64,000 nt of DNA. It comes from Mesorhizobium sp. WSM3862. GTDB taxonomy: Bacteria; Pseudomonadota; Alphaproteobacteria; Rhizobiales; Rhizobiaceae. The translations under genes were made by a program, and so were the position numbers. The notes below the pieces were generated by a model. The model had not been told where the DNA came from. It saw only the letters and a list, made by a program, of their open reading frames with translations, and did no database searches. Of the stretch, positions 20,769-31,515 are shown in pieces; the stretch's first letter is position 1; every line of letters begins with the position of its first letter. Location: assembly GCF_002294985.1 (NCBI RefSeq), contig NZ_NSGE01000005.1, forward strand, positions 387,001 through 451,000, written 5' to 3'.

Positions 20769-20868
20769 CTAACTAACTCCGATGCGCCCTGAGGCGCTTG
20801 AATGGTCTTATGAACGCGTTCGCGTTCCGTTTCAAGTCCGATCCGGCGACGATTATCGCCGGCCGTCC

Positions 20869-21585
20869 TTACTTCTTTTTCGCCAGCTCCTTGGCCTGCT
20901 CGCGCCAGTCCTTGATCTGGTCGGCGCTGAACGGCATGTGCTCGTCGATCTTGGCGACATCCTTCTCGGTCAGCTTGGCCAGCTGCGCAAAGGTGACGAT
21001 GCCCTGCTCGGCGAGATCCTTCGCCGCGACGGGACCGATGCCCTTGATCACGGTCAAATCGTCCGGCTCGCCCTTCGGTGCCTTGAACAGCGGCGCGGCC
21101 TTGGCCTCTTCGCTGGCGGGAGCTTCCTTGGGGGCGGCCTCTGCCTTGGCTTCCTTCTTGGCCTTGGCCTCCTTCGGAGCGGCTTCGGCCTTCGCCTCGG
21201 CGGCGACGTCTGCCTTGGCTTCGGGCGCCTTGGCCTCAGCCTTGGCGGCGGCCTTCTTCGACGGCTTGGCGCCGCCCAGCAGGATCTCGGAGATCCTTAC
21301 GGTGGTCAGAAGCTGGCGGTGGCCGATCTTGCGGCGGGAATTCTGGCGGCGGCGCTTCTTGAAAGCGATGACGGTGCGGTTCTTGCCCTGTTCGACGACT
21401 TCCGCCGTGACCAGAGCGCCATCGACGAACGGCGCGCCGAAGGTGACATTCTCACCCTCGCCATGCGCGAGAACAGTGCCGATCTCGACGATATCGCCGA
21501 CCTTGGCTTCGACTTTCTCGATCTTGAGCAGATCGTTGGCGGCGACGCGATACTGCTTGCCGCCCGTTTTGATGACTGCGAACAT
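20869..21585 (-). CDS. rplU: 50S ribosomal protein L21 with C-terminal helix-hairpin-helix extension
   Basis: The first about 103 residues are L21 ([46 protein letters not shown]). An 80-residue Ala/Lys/Glu low-complexity linker follows (about 110-175, with repeated KAEA units). A compact C-terminal domain (about 178-238) contains [22 protein letters not shown], a helix-hairpin-helix-like motif seen in DNA-binding proteins. At 238 residues it is over twice the bacterial norm. Extended L21 proteins are known in rhizobia; what the tail does is unknown to me. The ATG at 21585 is fixed by the conserved L21 start. Confidence 0.95.
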   Translation of the reverse strand: MFAVIKTGGKQYRVAANDLLKIEKVEAKVGDIVEIGTVLAHGEGENVTFGAPFVDGALVTAEVVEQGKNRTVIAFKKRRRQNSRRKIGHRQLLTTVRISEILLGGAKPSKKAAAKAEAKAPEAKADVAAEAKAEAAPKEAKAKKEAKAEAAPKEAPASEEAKAAPLFKAPKGEPDDLTVIKGIGPVAAKDLAEQGIVTFAQLAKLTEKDVAKIDEHMPFSADQIKDWREQAKELAKKK

Positions 21586-21904
21586 TTTTTGCCTTTCGCT
21601 GTTCGGTCGGCCTCGATGAACCGCTTCAGGCGGTTCGGCCGTCTTTTTGTCAGTCTGCGGGTTCAAAAAACAAGCGGCGCGGAGAAGCCCCACGCCGGAT
21701 GCGGGCTGTCCCTAACCGAAGGTCGCAAGGAAGTCAAGGCAAGCGGCCCTTGCTCCTGGAGCATGCCGCGCGGCGCGCGCCGGTCCGTCGCCTCGCCGAC
21801 GCTTTTTTCAACAAGCGGGAAATCGGTCGACCAGGGCCTTGTAACTGCGGCGGTCAGCCGTTATCTAGTGCGCCGCGCCGGCAAACGGCCGACCATGACC
21901 TCGC
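21586..21904. other. Gene-free region: rplU leader and tRNA upstream region
   Basis: No coding frame stands out. In the rplU 5' leader (minus strand) there is a hairpin at 21618-21636 (GAACCGC / GCGGTTC, 5-base loop). On the plus strand it is followed after a few bases by TTTTT, so it resembles a weak terminator in that direction, although no plus-strand gene precedes it. It could act on rplU expression. The rest, up to the tRNA, presumably holds the divergent promoters. Confidence 0.5.
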
Positions 21905-21994
21905 GGAGAGGTGGCAGAGTGGTCGAATGCACCGCACTCGAAATGCGGCATACTCGCAAGGGTATCGGGGGTTCGAATCCCTCCCTCTCCGCCA
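21905..21994 (+). tRNA. tRNA-Ser (anticodon CGA)
   Basis: A 90-nt class II tRNA. The acceptor stem GGAGAGG pairs with CCTCTCC, followed by G and an encoded CCA. The anticodon arm CCGCA-CTCGAAA-TGCGG has anticodon CGA, which reads UCG serine codons. A long variable arm (ATACTCGCAAGGGTAT) and the T arm GGGGGTTCGAATCCCTC follow. The class II variable arm agrees with the serine assignment. No integrase or attachment site is evident beside it. Confidence 0.97.
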
Positions 21995-22274
21995 CGACCT
22001 CCAACAACTATCTGAAACTCAGAACGGCGGCATTGCGGCCCTTAGCGACTTCTGCCCCGGTTAAACTGAACACGATGCGGAAGGGCACTAAGGCCGCGCG
22101 GGCTCTCCCGATGCAGCCTGGACGCGTAGACCGACCCCTCCCCCGGGCCTGCCCCGCCGGGCAGCTCGGGAGGCTTTCCGGGTCAGCTACAAAAGGCGTC
22201 GTTTTTCGAATCTTTGACGAAATGGACAAACGGATTCGGTTGACCGTTTTTCAGGGCCGATGGGCGACAAGCAC

Positions 22275-22904
22275 TCAACTTGCAACGGCCGAAACCCCTT
22301 TAGGCTGCTCCGTAGCTTTGCGCCCCTGGGGCCGATCCCAAGTCCTGAGCCGCGAAATCTTGTAGACTGCGGCTGGCGGCACGTTCTGCAATGTCCGGCC
22401 TATGCGCGTGGCACGCAATTCCAATCCCTCCAGAATGGGACGCGGCACGGGACAGCGTGGACCATAGGTAAACTGATAGAAAGCGCTTCCGGGCCGCAGC
22501 AGTGAAAAGGCGCCACCCAGGATCGCGATGACCTTGTGGTCAGGCATGCTCAGAAGCGGTAGGCCGCTGATGACGGCTCCGGCTGCCCCTCTTTGAAGCG
22601 AGATGTCTCCGATGGCAGCCGCGTCCATCTGCAATACCCGCACCCGAGGAAAACGGGACTGGAGATGCTGTGCGAACTCCGCCCCGTACTCAACCAAGGT
22701 CAAGTCTTCTGGCCGCACGCCGCGCTCCAGCAGCCGCGAGGTGAAAACACCGGTGCCGGGTCCAAGTTCGACTACCAGCCCGGTCTCCGCGGTTATATCC
22801 TGCGTCATGATCCTCGCAAGCGCCTTGCCAGAAGGCGCGACTGCTGCCACGCGGAGCGGAGCGCTCAGCCAGGTTCTGAAGAACATCCAAAAATCGTGGC
22901 GCAT
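22275..22904 (-). CDS. Class I SAM-dependent methyltransferase (phospholipid N-methyltransferase-like)
   Basis: A 209-residue protein. VVELGPGTGVFTSRLLERG (about residues 45-63) is the SAM-binding motif I. LTLVEYGAEFAQHL has the acidic ribose-binding position (motif II). VISGLPLLSMP resembles the post-motif region of the PmtA/rRNA-dimethylase branch. The N-terminus FWMFFRTWLSAPLRVAAVAPSGKALA matches rhizobial PmtA-like phospholipid N-methyltransferases, which make phosphatidylcholine. Other small-molecule substrates are possible. The ATG at 22904 has AAAGG upstream. Confidence 0.75.
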   Translation of the reverse strand: MRHDFWMFFRTWLSAPLRVAAVAPSGKALARIMTQDITAETGLVVELGPGTGVFTSRLLERGVRPEDLTLVEYGAEFAQHLQSRFPRVRVLQMDAAAIGDISLQRGAAGAVISGLPLLSMPDHKVIAILGGAFSLLRPGSAFYQFTYGPRCPVPRPILEGLELRATRIGRTLQNVPPAAVYKISRLRTWDRPQGRKATEQPKGVSAVAS

Positions 22905-23091
22905 CTTGCACACCTTTGGAAGCCGGAGCTTCGCTCACGTCGATGAATCCCTAGGCGGGTGTTAGCACTGGCGAAAAGGATGCTGATTAGCGCCAGGCGC
23001 CATTCGACTCGTGACTCGCGCCAATCCAAGCAAGTCGACAGATCACAGATGGGACAAATGCCTCCGGCCGTAGACCGCCAATCATCTCAGG

Positions 23092-24132
23092 CTAGTGCAA
23101 GCTGGTGCCACCAGGTCCCGACGCTCGACCCATATTCAGTTCGCGCCACCTATTGGGGGTAGTGCCTTCCCAGTCGCGGAAGGCACGATAGAATGAACTC
23201 GTGTCCTGGTAGCCGAGCAGGCAAGCGACCTCGTTGATGTCGGCAGAGGCATCGGCCAGAAGCTGGCGGCCCAGCTCGTGTCTTGCTTCCACCAGGAGTT
23301 CACGAAAGGTGGTGCCTTCCTCGGTGATACGGCGTTGCAGCGTTCGTTCGCTGAGGCCGAGATCGGTTGCAATGCCGGACAGTTCCGGCCGGCCGCTGGC
23401 CAGGTTCCTTTTCAGGACCATCTTCACCTGCTCGCGGATCGAACTGAGCGCCTGGAGTTCACCCAGGGCGGATGCAAGCGCCGGCGTGAGAATTTCCAAA
23501 AGCTCTGGATTGTATCCCGGAAACGGACGGTTCAGATCGCTGCTTTTCAAGATCAGCACGTCACGCGGCGCGCCGTAGCGGATGGGACAGGAAAAGTAAG
23601 AGCTGAGAACGTCGCTGTTGGGATCGGCACGGGTGAGTTCGACCAGGACAGGCGCCAGGTTCTGCCCGGTTCCGCGCCGGCCCAGTTCGAGCAGAAACGC
23701 GAACGTAATGTCGACGGCAATGGCCGGCTCCGGCTCCGTCGCATAGAACCACTCGCTCGTGATCGCCACCTCGCCCCTTGTTTCGGAGATATGCAGCTGT
23801 TCGGGCGTGCAGAGTCTCTTGAACCTGGCGATCCTCGACAATCCGTCGCGGTAATCCCGCGCGTGGAATGCGGCCAAAGTAGACGGCGGATGGACGGCGG
23901 TATCGGCACTCTTGACCAACCTGATGCCGACGCCGGGGTCGGAGGTGAGTTCTTCCAGGGCCTTGAAAATCGCGAAGTACTGGTGCGTCGTCACCAGACT
24001 TTGTGGGTTCAAGTGCAGCGTCGCCGGCAGCCGCGCCTGCCTCAGCACGGCAGCGGCCGGAAGCCCGAGGCCTTCGATCGCCCGCCAGAACGCCTGCGGG
24101 ACCTTGCATTTGTCAGCAGGAGCTGCGCCCAT
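23092..24132 (-). CDS. AraC family transcriptional regulator
   Basis: A 346-residue regulator with an N-terminal arabinose-binding-like domain of the OruR/ArgR type (residues about 10-200; VTTHQYFAIFKALEELTSDPGVGIRL). The C-terminal double helix-turn-helix covers about 240-335: LSGIATDLGLSERTLQRRITEEGTTFRELL, then INEVACLLGYQDTSSFYRAFRDWEGTTPNRWR, a textbook AraC ending. The ATG at 24132 follows GGAG. It lies 64 bp downstream of a short-chain dehydrogenase on the same strand. AraC regulators beside such genes often control them, but no operator was identified. Confidence 0.9.
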   Translation of the reverse strand: MGAAPADKCKVPQAFWRAIEGLGLPAAAVLRQARLPATLHLNPQSLVTTHQYFAIFKALEELTSDPGVGIRLVKSADTAVHPPSTLAAFHARDYRDGLSRIARFKRLCTPEQLHISETRGEVAITSEWFYATEPEPAIAVDITFAFLLELGRRGTGQNLAPVLVELTRADPNSDVLSSYFSCPIRYGAPRDVLILKSSDLNRPFPGYNPELLEILTPALASALGELQALSSIREQVKMVLKRNLASGRPELSGIATDLGLSERTLQRRITEEGTTFRELLVEARHELGRQLLADASADINEVACLLGYQDTSSFYRAFRDWEGTTPNRWRELNMGRASGPGGTSLH

Positions 24133-24196
24133 GACCTGTTCTCCTGTACTCCACATCGTCGACGGGCCGCCGCCAAGCGGCCCATCCCGGTCTTGT

Positions 24197-25027
24197 TTAT
24201 CGCATTTGGCTCATGATGATCCGGTCGAACATGCGGTCGCCGAACCATTTGCGGATAGCGATCATAGGCTTGGCGTATTTGCCGGCAGCGTAACGGGTCT
24301 TAGGCTTGCGCGCCCGGACGGCCTCCGAAACCACATCGGCAATAACGCCCGGGTTGGTGCCGCGGCCGTGGCCATAGGTGTCCCGCGTTGTCTTGGCGAC
24401 CGCTTGGGAAACCTTGGCATAGGCGCTGCTTGCCGACCGCTTGACCAGGCCATCGGCGACGACATCGCCAAAGCCCGTCTCGATCAGGCCCGGCTCGACG
24501 ACGACGACCTTGATGCCGAAGGGGGCTAGCTCGAGCCTCAGGCTGTCCGACCAGCCCTCAAGCGCATGTTTGGTGGCATGGTACCACGCGCCGAGAAGCG
24601 TATAGATCTTGCCGCCCATCGAGGTGATGTTGACGATGGTTCCAGCGCCCTTCTTGCGCATGGCCGGCAGCAGGAGCTGGGTCAGCCGGGCGGGACCGAA
24701 AACATTGACCTCGAACTGGTAGCGAGCCTCATCGATCGTCACGTCTTCCACCGGCCCGTAAAGACCAAAACCGGCGTTGTTGACGAGAACGTCGACACCG
24801 CCGGACTGGGCGAGTATCGTTTCCACGGCGGCCTCGATGTCGGCAGTCACTGAAATGTCCATGCGCACCGGAATGGCGCCAAGCTTGGCAAGATCGGCCA
24901 TTTTGTCGACGGTGCGGGCGGCGACATAGACCTTGAAGCCGTCCTTGATCAGACGCCGGGCGATTTCCTTGCCCATGCCAGAGGATGCGCCAGTGACGAG
25001 CGCGGTTCTGTTTGCTTTCTTAGCCAT
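24197..25027 (-). CDS. Short-chain dehydrogenase/reductase
   Basis: A 276-residue classical SDR. The cofactor loop TGASSGMGKEIAR lies at residues about 12-24; NNAGF, then ITSMGG (catalytic Ser region) and YHATKHALEG (Tyr-x3-Lys) follow. The C-terminal 60 residues are basic and resemble the SDRs annotated as oxidoreductases with a membrane-associating tail. The substrate is unknown. The ATG at 25027 begins the protein just before the Rossmann strand; the longer frame is ignored. Paired with the AraC gene downstream. Confidence 0.9.
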   Translation of the reverse strand: MAKKANRTALVTGASSGMGKEIARRLIKDGFKVYVAARTVDKMADLAKLGAIPVRMDISVTADIEAAVETILAQSGGVDVLVNNAGFGLYGPVEDVTIDEARYQFEVNVFGPARLTQLLLPAMRKKGAGTIVNITSMGGKIYTLLGAWYHATKHALEGWSDSLRLELAPFGIKVVVVEPGLIETGFGDVVADGLVKRSASSAYAKVSQAVAKTTRDTYGHGRGTNPGVIADVVSEAVRARKPKTRYAAGKYAKPMIAIRKWFGDRMFDRIIMSQMR

Positions 25028-25251
25028 TTGATTTGTGCCTTTCCTATTTTGATGTTGAATTCTGGGGCAAAAGGGGTCGGCACGCATTGGCGATCGCTGC
25101 CACGGTACTTGCAATTTCCGCCAACCTCTGGGCGGCAGCCGCCATGGCTCACGAGGGTGCGGCGACGGGCAGCGACAACCCAAGCTCCGACAAGTGCGGG
25201 AGTTGGGCGGCCCGTCATTTTGCGGGGCCAGCCAACTCCCATCCACTGCCG

Positions 25252-25716
25252 TCAGACGCGATGGAAGGTGCGCGTCTGGCCGAGGGCCGGAAGGCCGATG
25301 TAGCCCCTGAGGTTCATCTTGCCATTCTTGATGCGCACCTCGCAGTTGTAGGTGCGTCCCGAGGAGCCGTCATAGAGGGAGCCGCCCGTCCATGCGCCGT
25401 CATCCCAATGGAGGCCGGTGATGAAGATGGCATTCTTCATCGACCGCGAGCGCAGCGCCGGATTGGGGTTCTTGGTGTCCTTCTTGAACGTCACGCCGTC
25501 GGGCTCGACCAGTTGGTTGCCATAGAGGAGACGGGCTTGGAATTCGGAGCCGGTCTTGAACGTCTCGAGCTTCACGCTGCCGTCGTCCGCCTGCCAGGTG
25601 CCAATGATTGCATCAGACGACGCCTGCTGGGCGTGAGCCGCAGGCGCAGCGGACAGAAGTGTGGCGCCTACAAAAATGGCCAAGGCGCCGCGGCGGGAGA
25701 AATTGTTCAGATCCAT
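25252..25716 (-). CDS. Exported DUF2147 domain protein
   Basis: A 154-residue secreted protein. The signal peptide has a paired Arg (NFSRRGALAIFVGATLL) and ends near AAHA-QQ, so Tat export is possible though the motif is incomplete. The mature part is DUF2147: IIGTWQADDGSVKLETF, YGNQLVEPDGVTFKKDTKNPNPALRSRSM, GGSLYDGSSGRTYNCEV, and GYIGLPALGQTRTFHRV. The function is not established; family members are small periplasmic beta-barrel-like proteins. The last bases lie 224 bp from the SDR start. Confidence 0.88.
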   Translation of the reverse strand: MDLNNFSRRGALAIFVGATLLSAAPAAHAQQASSDAIIGTWQADDGSVKLETFKTGSEFQARLLYGNQLVEPDGVTFKKDTKNPNPALRSRSMKNAIFITGLHWDDGAWTGGSLYDGSSGRTYNCEVRIKNGKMNLRGYIGLPALGQTRTFHRV

Positions 25717-25989
25717 CTATCTTTCCTTTGTGTGGGATTGGCGGTGCCGGCAGCCGGCACGGATCGGACGACCCGTTTGTCGACCGTTCGCGAGATCCAG
25801 TTTTCTCATCTTTGCGAGACTGGATGAGCGTAAGCTAAACCGGCGTTGCGCCTCGATCAGTCGCGGGCGGCGCCATTTTACTGACGCCTGGCGCCATGTT
25901 CGGTGGAAGAACGCTTGCCGCTACCGTTCGCAGAGCCGGCGATCGCTCGTCGGCGCTGCGCGCTTGGCGAAGGAGCGCGACAGTCGCCC

Positions 25990-26712
25990 TCAGCAATATC
26001 CGAAAAAGGTCATCAGCTCCTGGGCCTCACCTGCCTCGAAACGCGAGGCGAATTCCGCAGGCAGCTTCGATCGCCAGCCGCCCCTGTAGTCGGTGATCGG
26101 TTGGTTGACCTGCGCCGAACGGCGAGCCGAATGCGCCGTGCGAACTCTTCTTGCCCTTCCCCAGACGACCGGATGCCGGTGATAGTCCAGGATGGCAGCA
26201 TCGAAGGCCACACCCATGAAGCGGCATAGCCGTTCGATGGAGAGCGCAGGCGACTCGATAAAGTCCTCGTAGCGCCACAGCATGGCCCCGCCCCTCTCGA
26301 TGCAGAGCATCGAGGCCCTGCTGTCGGCGACCCACCTTTGGAAAGCTCTGTCGAAATCGCCCTCGTAGCGCTGCCCGAGCGATGCCACGACATCGCGGCC
26401 GTCGCGCGTCACCACAATGAAACGGGCGTCCGGGATCGTCTCGCGTATCTGACGGGTGTAATGAATATGCCCGGGGGTTTTCTCGACCCAGACGCTCCGG
26501 CGCGAAATCGCCGCCTCAAGCAAAAGCAAGCTTAGCTTGGTCCATCTGGCGCCTTTGTCCGAGACAAAAGCGCTTGTCTCCCGCGGGACACTGAAGACAT
26601 CCGGATGCGCAGCCAATATCCGGGCGAGCAAGGTCGACCCGGTATGACCGCAACCACAGATGAATATTGAGGCCCTCGGCTTTGGAATAAGCCGTACCAC
26701 ACCCTTGTTCAC
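25990..26712 (-). CDS. Sulfotransferase family protein
   Basis: A 240-residue enzyme with both PAPS-binding signatures. The 5'-phosphosulfate loop lies in FICGCGHTGSTLLARIL (residues about 17-33), and the 3'-phosphate motif in DARFIVVTRDGRDVVAS (about 95-110). WRYEDFIESP is also typical. Such proteins sulfate carbohydrates or lipids, for instance surface or Nod-factor-type glycans in rhizobia; the acceptor cannot be read from sequence. A second, frameshifted sulfotransferase lies 3.5 kb away with only weak similarity outside the motifs. Confidence 0.85.
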   Translation of the reverse strand: MNKGVVRLIPKPRASIFICGCGHTGSTLLARILAAHPDVFSVPRETSAFVSDKGARWTKLSLLLLEAAISRRSVWVEKTPGHIHYTRQIRETIPDARFIVVTRDGRDVVASLGQRYEGDFDRAFQRWVADSRASMLCIERGGAMLWRYEDFIESPALSIERLCRFMGVAFDAAILDYHRHPVVWGRARRVRTAHSARRSAQVNQPITDYRGGWRSKLPAEFASRFEAGEAQELMTFFGYC

Positions 26713-26837
26713 AATTCTTGTTCCCCCGGAAAGACTTTATTCGAACTGTTTGCCTCGAAGATTGCAACAGGAATGTTTCCACAGGAACGGCGTGGAACCA
26801 CGATCGGCGCCGTTCACATTTCAGCGTGCGGCGTATC

Positions 26838-27034
26838 GGGTGTATCGATGAAGCGCACGCGCTTGCCGCCGCGGCCTGCCGGGACGTGCTCGGCCAAGGC
26901 CTCGACGGCAGCAGCGCGCGATGCTTCAGCTGGCGCTGAGCTTCTTCAGCTGGCGCACGCTGGTGCGCGAGGCCGGCTTGCAGCCCTTGGATGCTGTGAG
27001 AACCATGATCGGGGCCATCCAGGGCGCAACTTGA
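26838..27034 (+). pseudogene. Remnant of a TetR-type regulator C-terminus
   Basis: This fills most of a 422-bp gap between a sulfotransferase and recQ. From about 26913 the plus strand reads QRAMLQLALSFFSWRTLV followed by REAGLQPLDAVRTMIGAI and a stop at 27032-27034. This resembles the last helices of TetR-family ligand domains. The preceding segment (26838-26910) reads IDEAHALAAAACRDVLGQG in a different frame, as if one frameshift separates them. No DNA-binding domain is left. Base composition is coding-like. The call rests on helix pattern and motif feel, so confidence is modest. Confidence 0.4.
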
Positions 27035-27134
27035 GAGCGGGCGTTGCGCGTCGGCTGCGGGCAATCATCGTTTGAATGCGTGATCCGGTTTGTAGGTTGG
27101 GCCGGACGAGCGTGATGCGCCGGCCGATTGTGCC

Positions 27135-29000
<1,866 letters not shown>

Positions 29001-29219
29001 TTGAGAGTGATTCCCGGTTTCGGCTGAGGTCACGTTCTTAAGGCGCGGATCGCCCGAACGCCATCGCAACCCGTGCTGTCCGCCGTTTTTGCCTGCCGGC
29101 GCCGCCGTCTCTGCCGGAGGTGCCGGCCCCTCCCTGCGCCGCAACCCGGCGATACCGAGATGGCAGGGCAAGGCGGTCGGCAGTGTCCACTGAGCCGAGG
29201 TTAGCAAAGGCAGGGCGCG

Positions 29220-30179
29220 TTAAACTCCAAGCCGGCTCCATAGATCCGCAATCGATCTTCGCAGCCCGACAGCCCGGAGTTCTCCCGGTCGGATTTCGGC
29301 CAGCGCGATGCCGCTCTCGCCCGCAATGGCATAGAGCAGCCAGGTCCGGCCATCCTCCTCGAAAATGGCCGGATCGCGCAGCCCGCTCTCCTTGCTTCTT
29401 GCCACGCCGGCCTTGCTGCGGCGAACCGGCAGGCCGGCGCCCTCGTAGTCGGTGCCGGGTCTCAGCAATTCGGTCCTGCCGCGCACGACCCAGCGCCGCC
29501 AGTCCTTGGAAAGGTCGACGCTGCCGTAAATCACGCGCTCCGGCGCGTCGCCCTTGCGCGTATAATAGACAATCAGCGAATCCCCGTTCTTCTGCACCGC
29601 CACATGCCGTGGCCGGACCCGGCCCGAGCCCGGCAGCACGACCGGCCCTTCCTCGAAACCGGAAAGACCATCGATAGATCGGCGAAGCCTGATACTGCCG
29701 GTGCCGAAAAGCCCATACCACCAGCCGTCGTGCCAAAAGATCCGCGCATAGAACGGCCCTAGCGCCCGGGGACTGGGGTTGAAGTAAAGGCCGTCGACCG
29801 ATGTCGCCGCAAAGGTCGTCTGCTCGCGGCCATGTCGCTCAGGGCCGTGAAAATACATGACGATGCGTCGGGTCTGCTCGTCGACATGCACGTCGGGAGA
29901 GGCGATGTGATCCCTCAGAAAAGGACATTCACCAAGCGAAAGCACGCCGCCCGGGTGGATGCGCCAAGGGCCTTGCAGCGTATCTGAATAGGCTAGGCGG
30001 ATGTAGGTGCCGTTGTGATGCGCGAAATAGAGGTGATACGTTGCGAGCCGGCCGGTCGCCCAGGCCGGCATCCTCACCAGCGATGGGCCGTTTATGCTGG
30101 TTCCCTCATCGCCTGGCAGCATATCGGGCGTAATCAAAGGTCCGCGCCGTTCGGCTGAAAGAGCGAGCATCGACGTCAT
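29220..30179 (-). CDS. Five-bladed beta-propeller glycosidase-like protein
   Basis: A 319-residue protein with the repeating strand pattern of five-bladed propellers (GH43/GH32/GH130-like). NGPSLVRMPAWATGRLATYHLYFAHHNGTYIRLAYSD is split over blade 1, then DIHV-type acidic positions (SPDVHVDEQTRRIVMYFHG), WWYGLFGTGS, and a late RDPAIFEEDGRTWLLYAIAGESG blade. Aspartates that could be catalytic are present, but I cannot assign the trio. There is no signal peptide, so it is probably cytosolic. Its ATG overlaps the stop of a sulfotransferase pseudogene (ATGA, 30176-30179), so the two genes were once translated together, presumably on the same glycan. Confidence 0.7.
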   Translation of the reverse strand: MTSMLALSAERRGPLITPDMLPGDEGTSINGPSLVRMPAWATGRLATYHLYFAHHNGTYIRLAYSDTLQGPWRIHPGGVLSLGECPFLRDHIASPDVHVDEQTRRIVMYFHGPERHGREQTTFAATSVDGLYFNPSPRALGPFYARIFWHDGWWYGLFGTGSIRLRRSIDGLSGFEEGPVVLPGSGRVRPRHVAVQKNGDSLIVYYTRKGDAPERVIYGSVDLSKDWRRWVVRGRTELLRPGTDYEGAGLPVRRSKAGVARSKESGLRDPAIFEEDGRTWLLYAIAGESGIALAEIRPGELRAVGLRRSIADLWSRLGV

Positions 30180-30920
30180 GCGTTTGCCCACTCCGGCATG
30201 TCATAGCCGAACTCGTCACAGAACCCTCTCAGCCGGGCGAGGAAGGCGGGGGGCAGGGCTTTGAGATAGGCAAGGTATTCCTCGTTCCGTTCCCACTTCT
30301 TGAGCGATGTTGCCCGTATCGGGTTACCGGCATCCTCGCTGAAGCGGATACGCGGCCTGAGGTCGAATGCTCGCGCGATCCTCTCCTGGACCTCGTCCGG
30401 CCGAGCGATCATGTCCTCGTAGCGGACATAGACGATCGCGCGCTCCGGCTGCGCCTTTCTCAGCCGCAGCAAGGCCTCGTACTCGGCCAGCCAGCGTTCG
30501 GAGGTGACATGGAACCGGCGCTCCGCCCTGCTTTCCGGATGCGAGCTGGTGAGCACGTCGAAAGGATGGCGAACGCAATAGATCAGGCCAATGGCGGCGG
30601 GCAATTTCGCCAGATGCATATGACCCCGATCCGTGCGCTTGACGACAAGGTTGGTTTCGGAGCGGTCCAACATATCCAGCTGGGTGTATTTCGCTTCGGC
30701 TCGATGGACGAAGGTGTCCTCGAAACACCCCATCAGGCGCTGGGTCAGCGTCGTTCCGCTGCGCGCAGCCGGCAATGAATATCTTCTTGTAAGGCGCCGA
30801 GCGTCCAGCAAACCAAAGCCGCCACAGCCGCTTCACATCCAGCGCCAAGCGCCGAACCTCTCTGATCGGCCGCCTGATGGCCTTGCGCAAAAAGGCGTCT
30901 GATTTTCGTGCGACGTCCAT
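30176..30920 (-). pseudogene. Sulfotransferase gene with a 2-bp deletion in the PAPS loop
   Basis: The frame opens at the ATG at 30920 (MDVARKSDAFLRKAIRRP) and reads to APYKKIFIAGCA. It then leaves frame exactly in the phosphosulfate-binding loop. The next frame resumes with RSGTTLTQRLMGCFEDTF and stays intact to the stop at 30176, including IYCVRHPFDVLTS (3'-phosphate motif) and VYVRYEDMIARP. Restoring two bases (one GC) in the GCGCGC run at 30759-30768 yields the loop AGCARSGTTLTQ and a 248-residue protein; 745 + 2 bases is divisible by three. Real loss or a sequencing error in the GC run are both possible. Confidence 0.85.
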
Positions 30921-31106
30921 TTCCGACTTCCGCTCCCGCCGGCTTAGTTCATCCGTGCCAAAGCTGCGGCGCGCCGTCTCTTTGGCCGATATGCCGGCAG
31001 AGTGCCAGTCCTCTTCGTTAAACCTATCTTCACCATGTTGCGGCACCGTTGTCGTCCTGCGGCAATGTTTGAGTACCGCGGCGGTGCCACGAGCGCCCAG
31101 GCAACA

Positions 31107-31130
31107 AACCCGCGCCTCACGGCGCGGGTT
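31107..31130 (-). terminator. Terminator-like hairpin after the cupin gene
   Basis: A perfect 10-bp stem AACCCGCGCC / GGCGCGGGTT with a 4-base loop lies 24 bp after the cupin stop. On the plus strand it is followed by TTTCTTT and on the minus strand by TTGTTG. It therefore ends the minus-strand kduD-cupin transcript and could act in both directions. Confidence 0.7.
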
Positions 31131-31153
31131 TTTCTTTGGCAACAGGAACATCG

Positions 31154-31483
31154 TTATAGGAAGTCGGCCCGATAAGGCGCAAAACTGTCGACCAGCCGCC
31201 CCGCTTCCAGCGCCCTGACGCCGTGCACCAGGTTGGACGGCACGATGAAGCTGCTTCCCGCTGCCAGGATCTCTGACTTGCCGTCGATGGTGACTTCGAA
31301 GCGGCCTTCGGCGACATAGCTTGCCTGGACGTGGGGATGCGAATGCAGCGCGCCGAGGCCGCCCTTGTCGAAGGCGAATTCGACCATCATCAGTTCGGCC
31401 GTGTGCACCAGCACGCGCCGTCTGTTGCCGTCGGGCGTCGGCTCCCAGGCTTTTTCGCCGGCATGTGAAAAGAGAGGCGTCAT
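31154..31483 (-). CDS. Cupin domain protein, KdgF-like
   Basis: A 109-residue single-domain cupin. Motif 1 contains the metal ligands in LHSHPHVQASYVAEG, and motif 2 reads FIVPSNLVHGVRALE. Length and sequence resemble KdgF, which linearises unsaturated uronates from pectin or alginate to 4,5-unsaturated keto acids. The location directly downstream of a kduD remnant and near uxaC supports a uronate role. The frame is intact, but its upstream partners are broken, so it may no longer be well transcribed. Confidence 0.8.
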   Translation of the reverse strand: MTPLFSHAGEKAWEPTPDGNRRRVLVHTAELMMVEFAFDKGGLGALHSHPHVQASYVAEGRFEVTIDGKSEILAAGSSFIVPSNLVHGVRALEAGRLVDSFAPYRADFL

Positions 31484-31515
31484 CGCTTAGCTTCCGTTCG
31501 AAATTGGCAGAATGG

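Noticed and set aside
21618..21647. Plus-strand intrinsic terminator before the tRNA gene
   Set aside because: There is no plus-strand gene upstream to terminate and the T run is several bases from the stem; kept only as a leader hairpin.
21905..21994. tRNA-Ser as an integration site
   Set aside because: No integrase, no repeat of the tRNA 3' end and no foreign-looking block follow within the window.
26516..27064. 182-codon minus-strand frame running from the sulfotransferase into the recQ gap
   Set aside because: It starts in the gap and runs out of frame into a clear sulfotransferase; there is no conserved motif.
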